From: Roseomonas marmotae
Lineage (GTDB): Bacteria > Pseudomonadota > Alphaproteobacteria > Acetobacterales > Acetobacteraceae
Direction: 5' to 3'
NCBI RefSeq assembly: GCF_017654485.1
Contig: NZ_CP061091.1
Span: 462,501 to 526,500, forward strand
DNA length: 64,000 nucleotides
Shown here: one piece after another, positions 36,446 through 48,005 of the stretch
How the letters are laid out: every line of letters begins with the position of its first letter
How positions within the stretch are numbered: position 1 is the stretch's first letter
Made by a program: the position numbers and the translations under genes
Notes under the pieces: model-generated
Databases searched by the model: none
Seen by the model: only the letters and a program-made list of their open reading frames with translations
What the model was told of the DNA's origin: nothing

Positions 36446-36578
36446 CTCGCGCGCAGCTATGTCGCCTTCCGCGCCCGCGTGCTAGGGGTAAGGCGGGCCA
36501 CGGCACGCCGGGCCCGCATGCCTGTCCTTCGCCGGACGCCAATCCGCGCCCGCGCCGCCCCCGCCGAGTTCACCCTGC

Positions 36579-38258
36579 ATGTCCCTGCGCGATGCCCTTG
36601 ACCGGCTGCCGGAAACCCGCTGGCCGCGTCTCTGCCTGACGCTGCTCTGCCTGCTGCTCTGGCTGCCCGGCTTCTTCAACCTCCCCCCCGGCGACCGCGA
36701 CGAAAGCCGTTTCGCCCAGGCCAGTCGGCAGATGGTGGAGAGCGGCGACTATGTCCGCATCCGCTATGGCGAGGAGGCGCGCAACAAGAAGCCGGTCGGC
36801 ATCCACTGGGCGCAATCCGCCGTGGTGCATGTGGCGGAAGCACTGCACCTGGGCGACCGGACGCAGATCTGGCCCTACCGCGTGCCCTCTCTGCTGGGGG
36901 CGCTGCTGGCGGTGCTGGCCACCTTCCACTGGGGCCGGGCGCTGGTGGGGCGGCGGGCCGCCTTCCTGGCCGCGGCCATGCTGGCCTCCTGCATGGTGCT
37001 AGTGGTGGAGACGCATATCGCCAAGACCGATGCCGCGCTGCTGGCCACGGTCACTGCAGCCATGGGGCTGCTGGGGCGCGCCTATCTGGCCCCCGGCGCC
37101 TTCACCGCCCGGCAGGCCGCCGGCTTCTGGCTGGTGCTGGGCGCCTCCATCCTGCTGAAGGGGCCGATCGGGCCGATGGTGGTGCTGCTGGCCACCCTCA
37201 CCCTGGCCATCGCCGACCGGGGCGCGCCCTGGCTGCGCCGGCTGCGCGCGGGCTGGGGACTGGGGCTGATGCTGCTGGTGGTGCTGCCCTGGTTCGCCGC
37301 CATCGGCATCGCCACCGAAGGCCGGTTCTTCGCCGAGGCGGTGGGCGGCGACATGCTCTCCAAGGTAGGCTCGGGCGAGGAGGCGCATTGGGGGCCGCCG
37401 GGCTACTACCTCCTCACCTTCCTGATCGCCGCCTTTCCCGCCGCTTTCCTGGTGCTGCGGGCGCTGCCCTCCGCCTGGCGGGACCGGCTGAACCCGGGCA
37501 CGCGCTTCCTGCTGGCCTGGATCATCCCTTCCTGGCTGGTCTTCGAGGCGGTGGCGACCAAGCTGCCGCATTACAGCCTGCCGATGTATCCGCCGCTGAT
37601 GCTGCTGGGCGCCGCCTGGGCCATGGACCCGCTGCGCCGTCCGGCGCCACGCTGGCTGCGGGGGCTCGGCATCTTCGCCCTGGTGCTGGGCGCGGGCGGG
37701 CTGGGCATCGCCAGCGGCCTCCTGCCCTGGCTCGCCGACCGCCGCATCGACCCCCTCGCCCTGCTGGGCATCCCGGCCGCCGCGCTGTTCCTCTGGGTGG
37801 TGCTGGCGGAGATCCGGCGCGGGGCGCTGGCGCGGGCGGGGCTGGCGGCGGCCTTCCTGGCCATCCCGATCTATGCCGTGGCGCTGGGCGGCGTGCTGCC
37901 GCGCCTGACCGCGCCCTGGGTGGCACCCCGCATGGCCGCCCTGCTGGCCGAGCGCGCGCCCGGCCTGCCGCCCGCGCAGTTCGGCGTGGCGGGCTATCAC
38001 GAGCCCTCCCAGCTCTTCGCCACCGGCACGGGCACCGTGCTGCTGCGCAACGGCGCAGCCGCGGCTGCGTTCCTGGCCGAGGCTCCCGGCCGCTTCGCCG
38101 CGGTGGGCGACCGCGACCTCGCTGCCTTCCAGGCCGCGGCGCGGGAACTCGGCCTGGTGCCGCAGGAGGAAGGGATGGTCGAAGGCTATAACTACACGCG
38201 CGGCCGGCACATCGTGCTGCGGCTGTTCCGGGCCGGCGGCGGGAATGCCACCCCGTGA
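36579..38258 (+). CDS. ArnT-like GT39 membrane glycosyltransferase
   Basis: 559 residues, about 12 hydrophobic helices. The GT39 acidic motif PPGDRDESRFAQASRQM is near residue 40, and KKPVGIHWAQSAVVHVAEAL follows, both typical of 4-amino-4-deoxy-arabinose-transferase-type enzymes. It probably moves a sugar from undecaprenyl phosphate to lipid A or another periplasmic acceptor. It overlaps the DedA gene by four bases. Confidence 0.9.
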   Translation: MSLRDALDRLPETRWPRLCLTLLCLLLWLPGFFNLPPGDRDESRFAQASRQMVESGDYVRIRYGEEARNKKPVGIHWAQSAVVHVAEALHLGDRTQIWPYRVPSLLGALLAVLATFHWGRALVGRRAAFLAAAMLASCMVLVVETHIAKTDAALLATVTAAMGLLGRAYLAPGAFTARQAAGFWLVLGASILLKGPIGPMVVLLATLTLAIADRGAPWLRRLRAGWGLGLMLLVVLPWFAAIGIATEGRFFAEAVGGDMLSKVGSGEEAHWGPPGYYLLTFLIAAFPAAFLVLRALPSAWRDRLNPGTRFLLAWIIPSWLVFEAVATKLPHYSLPMYPPLMLLGAAWAMDPLRRPAPRWLRGLGIFALVLGAGGLGIASGLLPWLADRRIDPLALLGIPAAALFLWVVLAEIRRGALARAGLAAAFLAIPIYAVALGGVLPRLTAPWVAPRMAALLAERAPGLPPAQFGVAGYHEPSQLFATGTGTVLLRNGAAAAAFLAEAPGRFAAVGDRDLAAFQAAARELGLVPQEEGMVEGYNYTRGRHIVLRLFRAGGGNATP

Positions 38259-38854
38259 TCGAATGGGTGACGGGCATGGTGGAAGGGGCCGGCCTGCCCG
38301 GCGTCTTCGCCCTGATGTTCCTGGAGAACCTCTTCCCGCCCATCCCCTCGGAGCTGATCATGCCGCTGGCGGGCTTCGTGGCCGCGCGGGGGCAGATGTC
38401 GCTGGTGCTGGCCATCATCGCCGGCACGGCCGGCAGCGTGATCGGCAACGCGGTCTGGTATGAGATCGCCCGGCGCATCGGCAGCACGCGCATCCGCCGG
38501 CTGGTGGGGCGCTATGGCCGCTGGTTCGCCGTCTCCACCGAGGACCTGGACAAGGCCGAGGCGAAGCTGCGGCAATACGGGCCGGTGGCGCTGTTCTTCG
38601 GCCGGCTCGTGCCGGCGGTGCGGACGCTGATCTCCATCCCCGCCGGGCTGGCCGCCATTCCGCGTCCGGTCTTCTACCTCTGGACCCTGGTGGGCTCGGC
38701 GCTCTGGGTCAGCATCCTGGCCGTGGCCGGCTATCTGCTGGAGGAGCAGTACAAGAAGGTCGAAAACGCCATCGAGCCGCTGAGCTACGTGGTGCTGGCC
38801 GGGCTGGTGGGGGCCTATCTCTGGCATGTCATGCGGGCGCGGCGGCGGAGCTGA
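38255..38854 (+). CDS. DedA/SNARE-associated family membrane protein
   Basis: 199 residues from a GTG start. FLENLFPPIPSELIMPLAGF and FFGRLVPAVRTLISIPAG are the DedA-family signatures. DedA proteins act in undecaprenyl-phosphate or phospholipid flipping across the inner membrane. It is coupled to the upstream GT39 (GTGA overlap), which uses an undecaprenyl carrier, so joint work on lipid-carrier recycling is a reasonable guess. Confidence 0.93.
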   Translation: MIEWVTGMVEGAGLPGVFALMFLENLFPPIPSELIMPLAGFVAARGQMSLVLAIIAGTAGSVIGNAVWYEIARRIGSTRIRRLVGRYGRWFAVSTEDLDKAEAKLRQYGPVALFFGRLVPAVRTLISIPAGLAAIPRPVFYLWTLVGSALWVSILAVAGYLLEEQYKKVENAIEPLSYVVLAGLVGAYLWHVMRARRRS

Positions 38855-38876
38855 GGCCCGCCGCCGCCCGGTGGCG

Positions 38877-40277
38877 TCAGATCTCCGCCCGCAGCGCCTC
38901 CAGCGCCCGCATGGTGCGGTCCAGCATCTCGTCGATCTCGGGTTCCGAGATGATCAGCGGCGGGGAGATGGCGGCGGATTCATTGACCAGCACCCGCATC
39001 ATCACACCATGCTCCAGTCCCAGCGCCTGCCAGCGGGCTCCGAGCCTGCGGGCCGGGTCGAAGCTGGTGCGGCTGGCCTTGTCCGCTGTCAGCTCGATGG
39101 CGCCGATCATGCCGATGCCGCGCACCTCGCCCACCAGCGGATGGCCGGCGAAACGCTCCCGCATCGCCTTCTGCAGATAGGCGCCGCGCTCCGCCACCAG
39201 CTTCGGCATCTCCATCTCGTCATAGATCTTCAGCGTCTCGATCGCGACGGCGGCGGGCACCGGGTGGCCGGAATAGGTGAAGCCATGCGCCCAGGTGCCC
39301 GCCGCGTCCGAACCCTCGGCGATGCCCTGGTAGAGCTGCTCGCTGATCATCACCGCCGAGATCGGCAGGAAGGCGGAGGAGAGCTGCTTGGCGCAGGTCA
39401 GGATATCCGGCTGGATGCCGAAGCTCTGGCAACCCCAGTAGTTCCCGGTGCGGCCGAAGCCGCAGATCACCTCATCCGCCACGAGGAGCACATCGTGCCG
39501 GCGCAGCACGGCCTGCACCTTCTCGTAATAGGTGGCGGGCGGGATGATGACGCCGCCGGCGCCCATCACCGGCTCGGCGAAGAAGGCGGCGACGGTTTCC
39601 GGCCCCTCGCGCAGGATCAGCTCCTCCAGCTCCTGCGCCAGGCGGGTCGCGAAGGCCTCCTCGCTCTCCCCCGGCTCGGCATAGCCGTAGTGGTGGGGAC
39701 AGGAGACGTGATGGAAGCCGGCGATCGGCAGGTCGAACATCTTGTGGTTCAGCGGCTGCCCGGTGACGGAGCCGGAGGCCACGGTGATGCCGTGATAGCC
39801 GCGGATGCGGCCGATGATCTTCTTCTTCTGCGGCCGGCCGATGGCGTTGTTGTAGAACCAGATCATCTTGATGGCGCTGTCATTCGCCTCGGAGCCCGAA
39901 TTGGCGAAGAAGACCTTGCTGAAGGGCTTTCCGCCGGAGGCGGGCGGCGCGCGCTGGATCAGCATCTCCGACAGGTCGATCAGCGGGTCGTGGCTGCGGC
40001 CGCCGAAGGCATGGTAGAAGGGCAGCTTCTGCATCTGCCGGTAGGCGGCATCGGCCAGCCGCTGGTTGGCGAAGCCGAGCGAGGCGCACCACAGGCCCGC
40101 CACCGATTCGATGTAATCCCTGCCGCTGTCGTCGAAGACGCGGATGCCCTCGCCCCGCTGGATGGTCAGCGGGCCGCTCTCCTGGAAGGCTTTGTGGTTG
40201 GTATAGGGGTGCAGGGCATATTCGATGTCCCGCGCGGCGGCAGAATTGAAGCGAGGGGCATCATCGGGCAGGGTCAT
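38877..40277 (-). CDS. Class III (omega) aminotransferase
   Basis: 466 residues, PLP fold type I. HPYTNHKAFQESGPLTI at the start, SGSEANDSAIKM for the phosphate, GYHG(ITVAS), LVADEVICGFGRTG (Asp for the pyridine N), and the PLP lysine in LTCAKQLSSAFLP. A putrescine/beta-alanine/omega-amino-acid-pyruvate type; substrate undetermined. Divergent from a peptide-type binding-protein gene with a 211-base gap. Confidence 0.92.
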   Translation of the reverse strand: MTLPDDAPRFNSAAARDIEYALHPYTNHKAFQESGPLTIQRGEGIRVFDDSGRDYIESVAGLWCASLGFANQRLADAAYRQMQKLPFYHAFGGRSHDPLIDLSEMLIQRAPPASGGKPFSKVFFANSGSEANDSAIKMIWFYNNAIGRPQKKKIIGRIRGYHGITVASGSVTGQPLNHKMFDLPIAGFHHVSCPHHYGYAEPGESEEAFATRLAQELEELILREGPETVAAFFAEPVMGAGGVIIPPATYYEKVQAVLRRHDVLLVADEVICGFGRTGNYWGCQSFGIQPDILTCAKQLSSAFLPISAVMISEQLYQGIAEGSDAAGTWAHGFTYSGHPVPAAVAIETLKIYDEMEMPKLVAERGAYLQKAMRERFAGHPLVGEVRGIGMIGAIELTADKASRTSFDPARRLGARWQALGLEHGVMMRVLVNESAAISPPLIISEPEIDEMLDRTMRALEALRAEI

Positions 40278-40488
40278 CGCGACGGTCCTTCATTGGCGGG
40301 GCCTGCGTAGTCTGCGCCGAACCGCCCGATGCCGGAAGATGCCGTGGCGCTGGTGCCCCCGCCCAGTCTGGCTGATCGAAATATCTCTCCCCCCGTCCGG
40401 TTCACCGGGCAGGCGCCGCCGTCTTGGACCTTGCCTGATGTTGCGGATGAAGACAGGCTTCCCGCGACGTTCTTTGAAAGGTGGCGGC

Positions 40489-42045
40489 ATGTGCAGAGAT
40501 CTCCACGATGCCCATCAACAGGCTGCTGACGGGTCCATCACACGCCGCGGCATGCTGCTGGGTGCCGGCATCCTGCTGGCCGGCGGTGCTCCGGCGCGCG
40601 TCGCCGCCGCCGCCAATGGCCTGCTGCGCGTGGGCCTGGTGAACTTCCCGCCCAATATCCGCCCGCTGGAGAATACCGGCTCATCCCAGGCGGCGGTGAA
40701 GATGATGATCTACCGCAGCCTGCTCTCCTACGATCACGCGGGGCAGCTGCGGAACGAGATGGCGGAACTGTGGGAGGCGGAAAGCCCCACCGCCTACCGC
40801 TTCCGGCTGCGCCCCGGCCTGCGCTTCCATGACGGCGAGCCCGTCACGGCCGAGGATGTGCGCTTCACGCTGGCGGAGATCCTGGCGGAGAATTCCACCG
40901 CCTATATGAAGCCCTTCCTCTCCGTGGTGGAGAAGGTGGAGGTGCTGGGGCCGCTGGAAGGGCGCATCCTGCTGAAGGAGCCTTCCATCCCCTTCCCGCA
41001 CCTGATGGCCAGCTACCACGCCCCCATCCTCTCGGCGAAGAAGGGCCAGGTGAACGGCCTGCCCGCCGGCACCGGCCCCTTCCGGCTGGCGGCCATCGAG
41101 CGTGGTTCCTCCATCGAGGTCGAGCGTTTCGAGGGCTTCTACAAGCCCGGCCTGCCGAAGGTCGCGCGCATCCGCTTCCAGGGCTACTCGGACGAGAACC
41201 TGCGCGTCTCGGCGCTCCAGGCCGGCGATGTCGATGTCATCGAGGGCGTGCCCTGGCAGAGCATGGCGGCCATCGACAACAATCCCCGGCTGAAGATGGA
41301 GAGCACCGTCGGACCCTTCATGAACCTGCTGTTCAACACGCGCACCGGCCCCTTCACCGATGCGCGGGTGCGCCGCGCCGTCGCCTATGCCATCAAGCGC
41401 GACGAGGTGGTGCGCGCCGCCCATTACGGCCGCGGCACGCCGCTCTTCGGCCTGCCCTATCCCGCGCCCTATGACGACCTGCCGAGCGCCGGCATCTTCT
41501 CCTACGACCCCGCGCGGGCGAGGCTGCTCCTGCAGGAAGCCGGGGTCGGCAATGGCTTCGCGGCCACGCTGCTGGCGACCTCCAGCCCCACGCTGCACCA
41601 GTCCACGGCGGAAGTGATCCAGCAGAACCTGAAGGAGATCGGCATCGAGGTCACGCTGCGCCTGCCGGAATGGGGCACGCGCGTCACCATGGGCAACCGG
41701 GGCCAATACGACTTCGCCGTCTTCGGCACCGTGGCCGCCTGGCCGGACCCGGATGCGCTGTCGGTCTATCTCTCCGGCAGCAATGCCTATACCCGCTCCC
41801 ACGGCTTCAGCAGCGAGCATATCGACGCCTTGCTGCAGGCCGGGCGCCAGGAAGCCGACCCGGCCAGGCGGCGCGCCATCTATGACGAGTTGCAGAAGCA
41901 GGCCGCGGAGGAATGCCCGATTGTCTGGCTGACGCTGCGGTCCCAGGCCTTCGCCATGCAGGCCGGCGTGCAGGGCTTCCGGAACCTTCCTGGCAGCCTG
42001 ACCTTCTATGCACCGGTCACGCTGGAAGAAACCTCCGTCAACTGA
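40489..42045 (+). CDS. Family 5 (DppA/OppA-type) ABC transporter substrate-binding protein
   Basis: 518 residues from ATG 40489, with AAAGGTGG just upstream. The leader ITRRGMLLGAGILLAGG is Tat-like, cut near VAAAANG. Family-5 marks: RPGLRFHDGEPVTAEDVRFTL, GTGPFRL, FNTRTGPFTDARVRRAVAYAI. No permease or ATPase neighbours, so another orphan. The facing aminotransferase suggests amine or amino-acid substrates, by inference. Confidence 0.92.
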   Translation: MCRDLHDAHQQAADGSITRRGMLLGAGILLAGGAPARVAAAANGLLRVGLVNFPPNIRPLENTGSSQAAVKMMIYRSLLSYDHAGQLRNEMAELWEAESPTAYRFRLRPGLRFHDGEPVTAEDVRFTLAEILAENSTAYMKPFLSVVEKVEVLGPLEGRILLKEPSIPFPHLMASYHAPILSAKKGQVNGLPAGTGPFRLAAIERGSSIEVERFEGFYKPGLPKVARIRFQGYSDENLRVSALQAGDVDVIEGVPWQSMAAIDNNPRLKMESTVGPFMNLLFNTRTGPFTDARVRRAVAYAIKRDEVVRAAHYGRGTPLFGLPYPAPYDDLPSAGIFSYDPARARLLLQEAGVGNGFAATLLATSSPTLHQSTAEVIQQNLKEIGIEVTLRLPEWGTRVTMGNRGQYDFAVFGTVAAWPDPDALSVYLSGSNAYTRSHGFSSEHIDALLQAGRQEADPARRRAIYDELQKQAAEECPIVWLTLRSQAFAMQAGVQGFRNLPGSLTFYAPVTLEETSVN

Positions 42046-42052
42046 GGCCGCC

Positions 42053-42610
42053 ATGCGCCGCTACCGCAAGCAGGACTTCCCCGTCGCCGAGATCCGCCGG
42101 CTGATGGAGCCCGGCCCCATCGTGCTGGTCAGCAGCGCCTGGAAGGGCCGGCGCAATGTCATGACCATGGGCTGGCACACGGTGATGGAGTTCACGCCCT
42201 CACTCATCGGCTGCGTCATCGCCGCCGGGAATCACAGCTTCGAGATGGTCCGCCGCTCCCGCGAATGCGTCATCAACATCCCGGAGGCGGCACTGGCCGA
42301 GGTTGTGACGCGGATCGGCAACTGCTCAGGCGCCGACACGGACAAATTCGCGGAGTTCGGCCTGACGGCGGAACCGGCCGAGCAGGTTGGCGCGGCGCTG
42401 ATCGCCGAATGCCACAGCAGCCTGGAATGCCGGCTGGCCGATGCGGCGCTTGTCGGCAAATACAACTTCTTCATCTGGGAAGTCGTGAAGGCGCATGTGG
42501 CCCGCCGGCCGAAATACCCGCGCAGCATCCATTACCGGGGCGAGGGCAACTTCATGGTGGCCGGGGAGAGCCTCAGCCTGAAGCGGCTGTTCCGGCGGGA
42601 ATATCTGTGA
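42053..42610 (+). CDS. Flavin reductase family protein
   Basis: 185 residues. FMN-binding split barrel: PGPIVLVSSAWKGRRNVMTMGWHTVMEF, IAAGNHSFEMVRRSRECVINIP and the C-terminal HYRGEGNFMVAG. FlaRed/DIM6 domain proteins reduce flavin for partner oxygenases or act alone. It starts eight bases after the binding-protein gene. Confidence 0.88.
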   Translation: MRRYRKQDFPVAEIRRLMEPGPIVLVSSAWKGRRNVMTMGWHTVMEFTPSLIGCVIAAGNHSFEMVRRSRECVINIPEAALAEVVTRIGNCSGADTDKFAEFGLTAEPAEQVGAALIAECHSSLECRLADAALVGKYNFFIWEVVKAHVARRPKYPRSIHYRGEGNFMVAGESLSLKRLFRREYL

Positions 42611-42641
42611 CCCCGGCCACCCTGCTTCGCGCCGGAGCGGA

Positions 42642-42836
42642 TCAGTGCGGATGCCCGGGGGCGCGGCGGCGCAGCACCTCAAGGCGGCGTTCCGGGTCCC
42701 AGGCGGCCCGGCGGCAATGTTCGGCGGTGCCGCCGCTCCTGTCCCGCTTGTGCTGCCAGAGGATGGTCAGCTTGGAGAGGCCCCTGGCATCCTTCCGCAG
42801 GCGGCCGACGACACGTTGCAGGTCGTTATCAGGCAT
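42642..42836 (-). CDS. Small basic protein, unknown
   Basis: 64 residues: MPDNDLQRVVGRLRKDARGL, then SKLTILWQHKRDRSGGTAEHC and an Arg-rich end (RRLEVLRRRAPGHPH). AGGAGG sits six bases before the ATG at 42836, which makes it likely to be translated. I recognise no family. It lies alone between convergent flavin reductase and acs. Confidence 0.5.
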   Translation of the reverse strand: MPDNDLQRVVGRLRKDARGLSKLTILWQHKRDRSGGTAEHCRRAAWDPERRLEVLRRRAPGHPH

Positions 42837-42992
42837 TCTGCCCTCCTGGACTGCTGTTTCCAGGGCTGATCTAGTGCAGGGAAGGGCCGGGTCAACAAGC
42901 CCGCGCCCCGCGCGGGCATCGCTGCCACCGGGCTGAAGCCGGCGGCGGCCCATCACAAAGCCGGGGGCATGGGCTTCCCCCGGCTTTCCGCG

Positions 42993-44927
<1,935 letters not shown>

Positions 44928-45032
44928 TGCTGCGCCTCCTCCGGCTTGGTTCCGTTCTCTCATAGGGCCAATGCCGCGCGGCGGCCGTCAAGAAAAGGGC
45001 TTTGCATCGACTTGGGTGCCACGAAGCGCGGT

Positions 45033-45061
45033 TTGGTTTCATCTTCGGCGAAAAATATATG
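45033..45061 (+). promoter_or_regulatory. Candidate sigma-70 promoter for glgC-glgA
   Basis: TTGGTT and TATATG separated by 17 bases in an AT-rich island, about 130 bases upstream of glgC. The spacing and -10 match are good; no activity data. Confidence 0.4.
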
Positions 45062-45189
45062 CCATCCCGAAACGTGTCTTGCCCCTACGTACCGGTGGTA
45101 TGGCCGCTTAGAATCAGCTTGCCGCGACCTTTTTCCACGGGATTCGCGGCCATCATCGAACCAAGAACGCGCCAGCAGGAACAGCCGCC

Positions 45190-46455
45190 ATGTCGCCGCA
45201 GCCGAGTCCTTCGCCCCTTGCCCGCCATGCCATGGCCTATGTGCTGGCTGGCGGCCGCGGCACCCGCCTGATGGAACTGACGGAACGGCGCGTGAAGCCG
45301 GCCGTCTTCTTCGGAGCCAAGTCCCGCATCATCGACTTCGCGCTGTCCAACGCCCTCAATTCCGGCATCCGCCGCATTGGCGTCGCCACCCAGTACAAGG
45401 CGCACAGCCTGATCCGCCACATGCAGCGCGGCTGGGGCTTCATGCGCTCCGAACGGAACGAGAGCTTCGACATCCTGCCCGCCAGCCAGCGGGTGGCGGA
45501 GGCCGGCTGGTATTCCGGCACCGCCGACGCGGTCTACCAGAACCTCGACATCATCGAATCCTATACCCCCCGCCATATCGTCGTGCTGGCGGGGGACCAT
45601 GTCTACAAAATGGATTACGAGCTGATGCTGCAGCAGCACGAGGCCAGCGGCGCCGACGTGACCGTGGGCTGCATCGAGGTGCCGCGGATGGAGGCCACCG
45701 GCTTCGGCGTCATGCATGTGGATGCCGAGGACCGCATCGTCCATTTCCTGGAGAAGCCGGCCGACCCGCCGGGCATGCCGGACAAGCCGGAGATGGCCCT
45801 GGCCAGCATGGGCATCTATGTCTTCACCATGACCTTCCTGGCCGAGCAGCTGCGCCGGGACGCCGCCGACCCGAATTCCAGCCACGACTTCGGCAAGGAT
45901 GTGGTGCCCTATATCGTGAAGAACGGCCGGGCGGTCGCGCACCGCTTCACCGAATCCTGCGTCACCTCCGGCGCCGAGGCCGAGGCCTATTGGCGGGATG
46001 TCGGCACGGTGGATGCTTATTGGCAGGCCAATATCGACCTGACCGATGTGGTGCCCGCGCTCGACCTCTATGACCGCGACTGGCCGATCTGGACCTACAA
46101 CGAGCTGACGCCCCCGGCGAAATTCGTCTTCGACGATGACGGGCGGCGCGGCATGGCCGTGGATTCGCTGATCTCGGGCGGCTGCATCATCTCCGGCTCG
46201 CATCTCTCGCGGTCGGTGGTCGCGCATAATGTGCGCGTGCATTCCTACTGCGACATCCGTGGCGCAGTGCTGCTGCCGGGCGTCAACATCCACCGCAATG
46301 TCCGGCTGAACAATGTGGTGGTGGATAGCGGCGTCCACCTGCCGCCCGGGCTGGTCGTGGGGGAGGATCCGGAGGAGGATGCGCGCCGCTTCCGCCGCAC
46401 CGCGAGGGGTATCACCCTCATCACCCAACCGATGATAGACGCATTGAACGCATGA
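45190..46455 (+). CDS. glgC: Glucose-1-phosphate adenylyltransferase
   Basis: 421 residues. Makes ADP-glucose for glycogen. [22 protein letters not shown] at the N-terminus, [33 protein letters not shown] and FLEKPADPP are conserved; the C-terminal beta-helix carries hexapeptide repeats ([17 protein letters not shown]). It overlaps glgA by four bases (ATGA). No branching, debranching or phosphorylase gene lies in the window. Confidence 0.97.
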   Translation: MSPQPSPSPLARHAMAYVLAGGRGTRLMELTERRVKPAVFFGAKSRIIDFALSNALNSGIRRIGVATQYKAHSLIRHMQRGWGFMRSERNESFDILPASQRVAEAGWYSGTADAVYQNLDIIESYTPRHIVVLAGDHVYKMDYELMLQQHEASGADVTVGCIEVPRMEATGFGVMHVDAEDRIVHFLEKPADPPGMPDKPEMALASMGIYVFTMTFLAEQLRRDAADPNSSHDFGKDVVPYIVKNGRAVAHRFTESCVTSGAEAEAYWRDVGTVDAYWQANIDLTDVVPALDLYDRDWPIWTYNELTPPAKFVFDDDGRRGMAVDSLISGGCIISGSHLSRSVVAHNVRVHSYCDIRGAVLLPGVNIHRNVRLNNVVVDSGVHLPPGLVVGEDPEEDARRFRRTARGITLITQPMIDALNA

Positions 46456-47897
46456 GCCTGGCTGTTCTCTCCGTTGCCTCCGAACTCTATCCGCTGATCA
46501 AGACCGGCGGGCTGGCGGATGTGGCCGGCGCGCTGCCGCTGGCCCTGGCGGCGGAGGGCATCGCCGTCCGCAGCCTGCTGCCGGGCTATCCCCGCGTGCT
46601 GCGGGCGCTGGAGGAGGCCGAGCCGGCGCTGGAACTGGGCCCGCTCTTCGGCGGCCCGGCGCGGCTGCTGGCCGCCCGCGCCCATGGGCTGGACCTGCTG
46701 ATCCTGGACGCGCCGCATCTCTATGACCGCGACGGCGGGCCCTATAGCGGGCCGGACGGGCGGGACTGGCCGGATAATCCGCAGCGCTTCGCCGCGCTGG
46801 CGCAGGTGGCCGCGCGCATCAGCCAGGGCGCCCTGCACGGCTTCCTGCCGGATGTGCTGCATGCCCATGACTGGCAGGCCGGGCTCGTGCCGGCCTATCT
46901 GGAATACTGGGAAGGACGGCGCCCCGGCAGTGTCTTCACCGTCCATAACCTGGCCTTCCAGGGCCAGTGCGATGCCGGGCTGCTGGCCGAGCTGGGGCTG
47001 CCGCCGCAGGCCTATTCCATCGATGGCGTCGAGTACTACGGCAGCATCGGCTTCCTGAAGGCCGGCCTCAGGCTGGCCGACCGCATCACCACCGTCTCCC
47101 CCAGCTATGCCGCCGAGATCATGACGGAGGCCGGCGGCATGGGCCTGGCCGGGCTGCTGCGGGACCGGGCGCGGGATCTCTCGGGCATCCTGAACGGCAT
47201 CGACACCACGGTCTGGGACCCCGCCGCAGACCCCAGCCTGCCGGCCACCTATACCGCCGCTACCCTGGAGGCGCGGGAGGCCAATCGGCGCGCCCTGCGC
47301 GCCCGGCTGGGGCTGTACGAGGCGCGGGAGGCGCCGCTGCTGGGCATCGTCAGCCGCCTCTCCTGGCAGAAGGGCATGGACGCGGTGCTGGAGGCGCTGC
47401 CCGCCCTGCTGGAGCATGGGATGCAACTGGCCGTGCTGGGCACCGGGGACCAGGCGCTGGAGGAGGGCTTCCAGCACGCGGCCGTCGCCCATCCCGGCCG
47501 GATCGGGCTGCATCTCGGCTACAACGAATCCCTCGCGCATCTGATCCAGGGCGGCTGCGACGCGCTGCTGGTGCCCTCCCGCTTCGAGCCTTGCGGCCTG
47601 ACCCAGCTCTGCGCCCTGCGCTACGGCGCGGTGCCGGTGGTGGCGCGGGTCGGCGGACTGTCGGATACCGTGATCGACGCCAATGACATGGCCCTGGCGG
47701 CCGGAGTCGGCACCGGCATCCAGTTCGCCAGCGCCTCGCGCGAGGCGCTGGAGGGCGCCCTGGGACGGCTGGCCGGCCTCTGGCGGCAAAGTGACCTCTG
47801 GGCGCATCTGCAGCGCAACGGCATGGCTACCGATGTCAGCTGGACCCGTCCCGCGCGGCATTACGCGGCGCTTTACCGGTCCGTGGCGCGCCGCTGA
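46452..47897 (+). CDS. glgA: Glycogen synthase (ADP-glucose type, GT5)
   Basis: 481 residues. The N-terminal [13 protein letters not shown] binds ADP-glucose; [27 protein letters not shown] and the C-terminal [18 protein letters not shown] are GT5 landmarks. Elongates alpha-1,4-glucan from GlgC product. Co-transcribed with glgC by overlap. Confidence 0.97.
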   Translation: MSLAVLSVASELYPLIKTGGLADVAGALPLALAAEGIAVRSLLPGYPRVLRALEEAEPALELGPLFGGPARLLAARAHGLDLLILDAPHLYDRDGGPYSGPDGRDWPDNPQRFAALAQVAARISQGALHGFLPDVLHAHDWQAGLVPAYLEYWEGRRPGSVFTVHNLAFQGQCDAGLLAELGLPPQAYSIDGVEYYGSIGFLKAGLRLADRITTVSPSYAAEIMTEAGGMGLAGLLRDRARDLSGILNGIDTTVWDPAADPSLPATYTAATLEAREANRRALRARLGLYEAREAPLLGIVSRLSWQKGMDAVLEALPALLEHGMQLAVLGTGDQALEEGFQHAAVAHPGRIGLHLGYNESLAHLIQGGCDALLVPSRFEPCGLTQLCALRYGAVPVVARVGGLSDTVIDANDMALAAGVGTGIQFASASREALEGALGRLAGLWRQSDLWAHLQRNGMATDVSWTRPARHYAALYRSVARR

Positions 47898-48005
47898 GCA
47901 CGCCCGCTGCACGCATGGCGTGCAACACCCACAGCTTTGCGTTCTGTTGCAAGCCTTTGTCATGCTAGCCTGATCCTACTGCTCAGCATCAGACGACCGA
48001 GGTCC

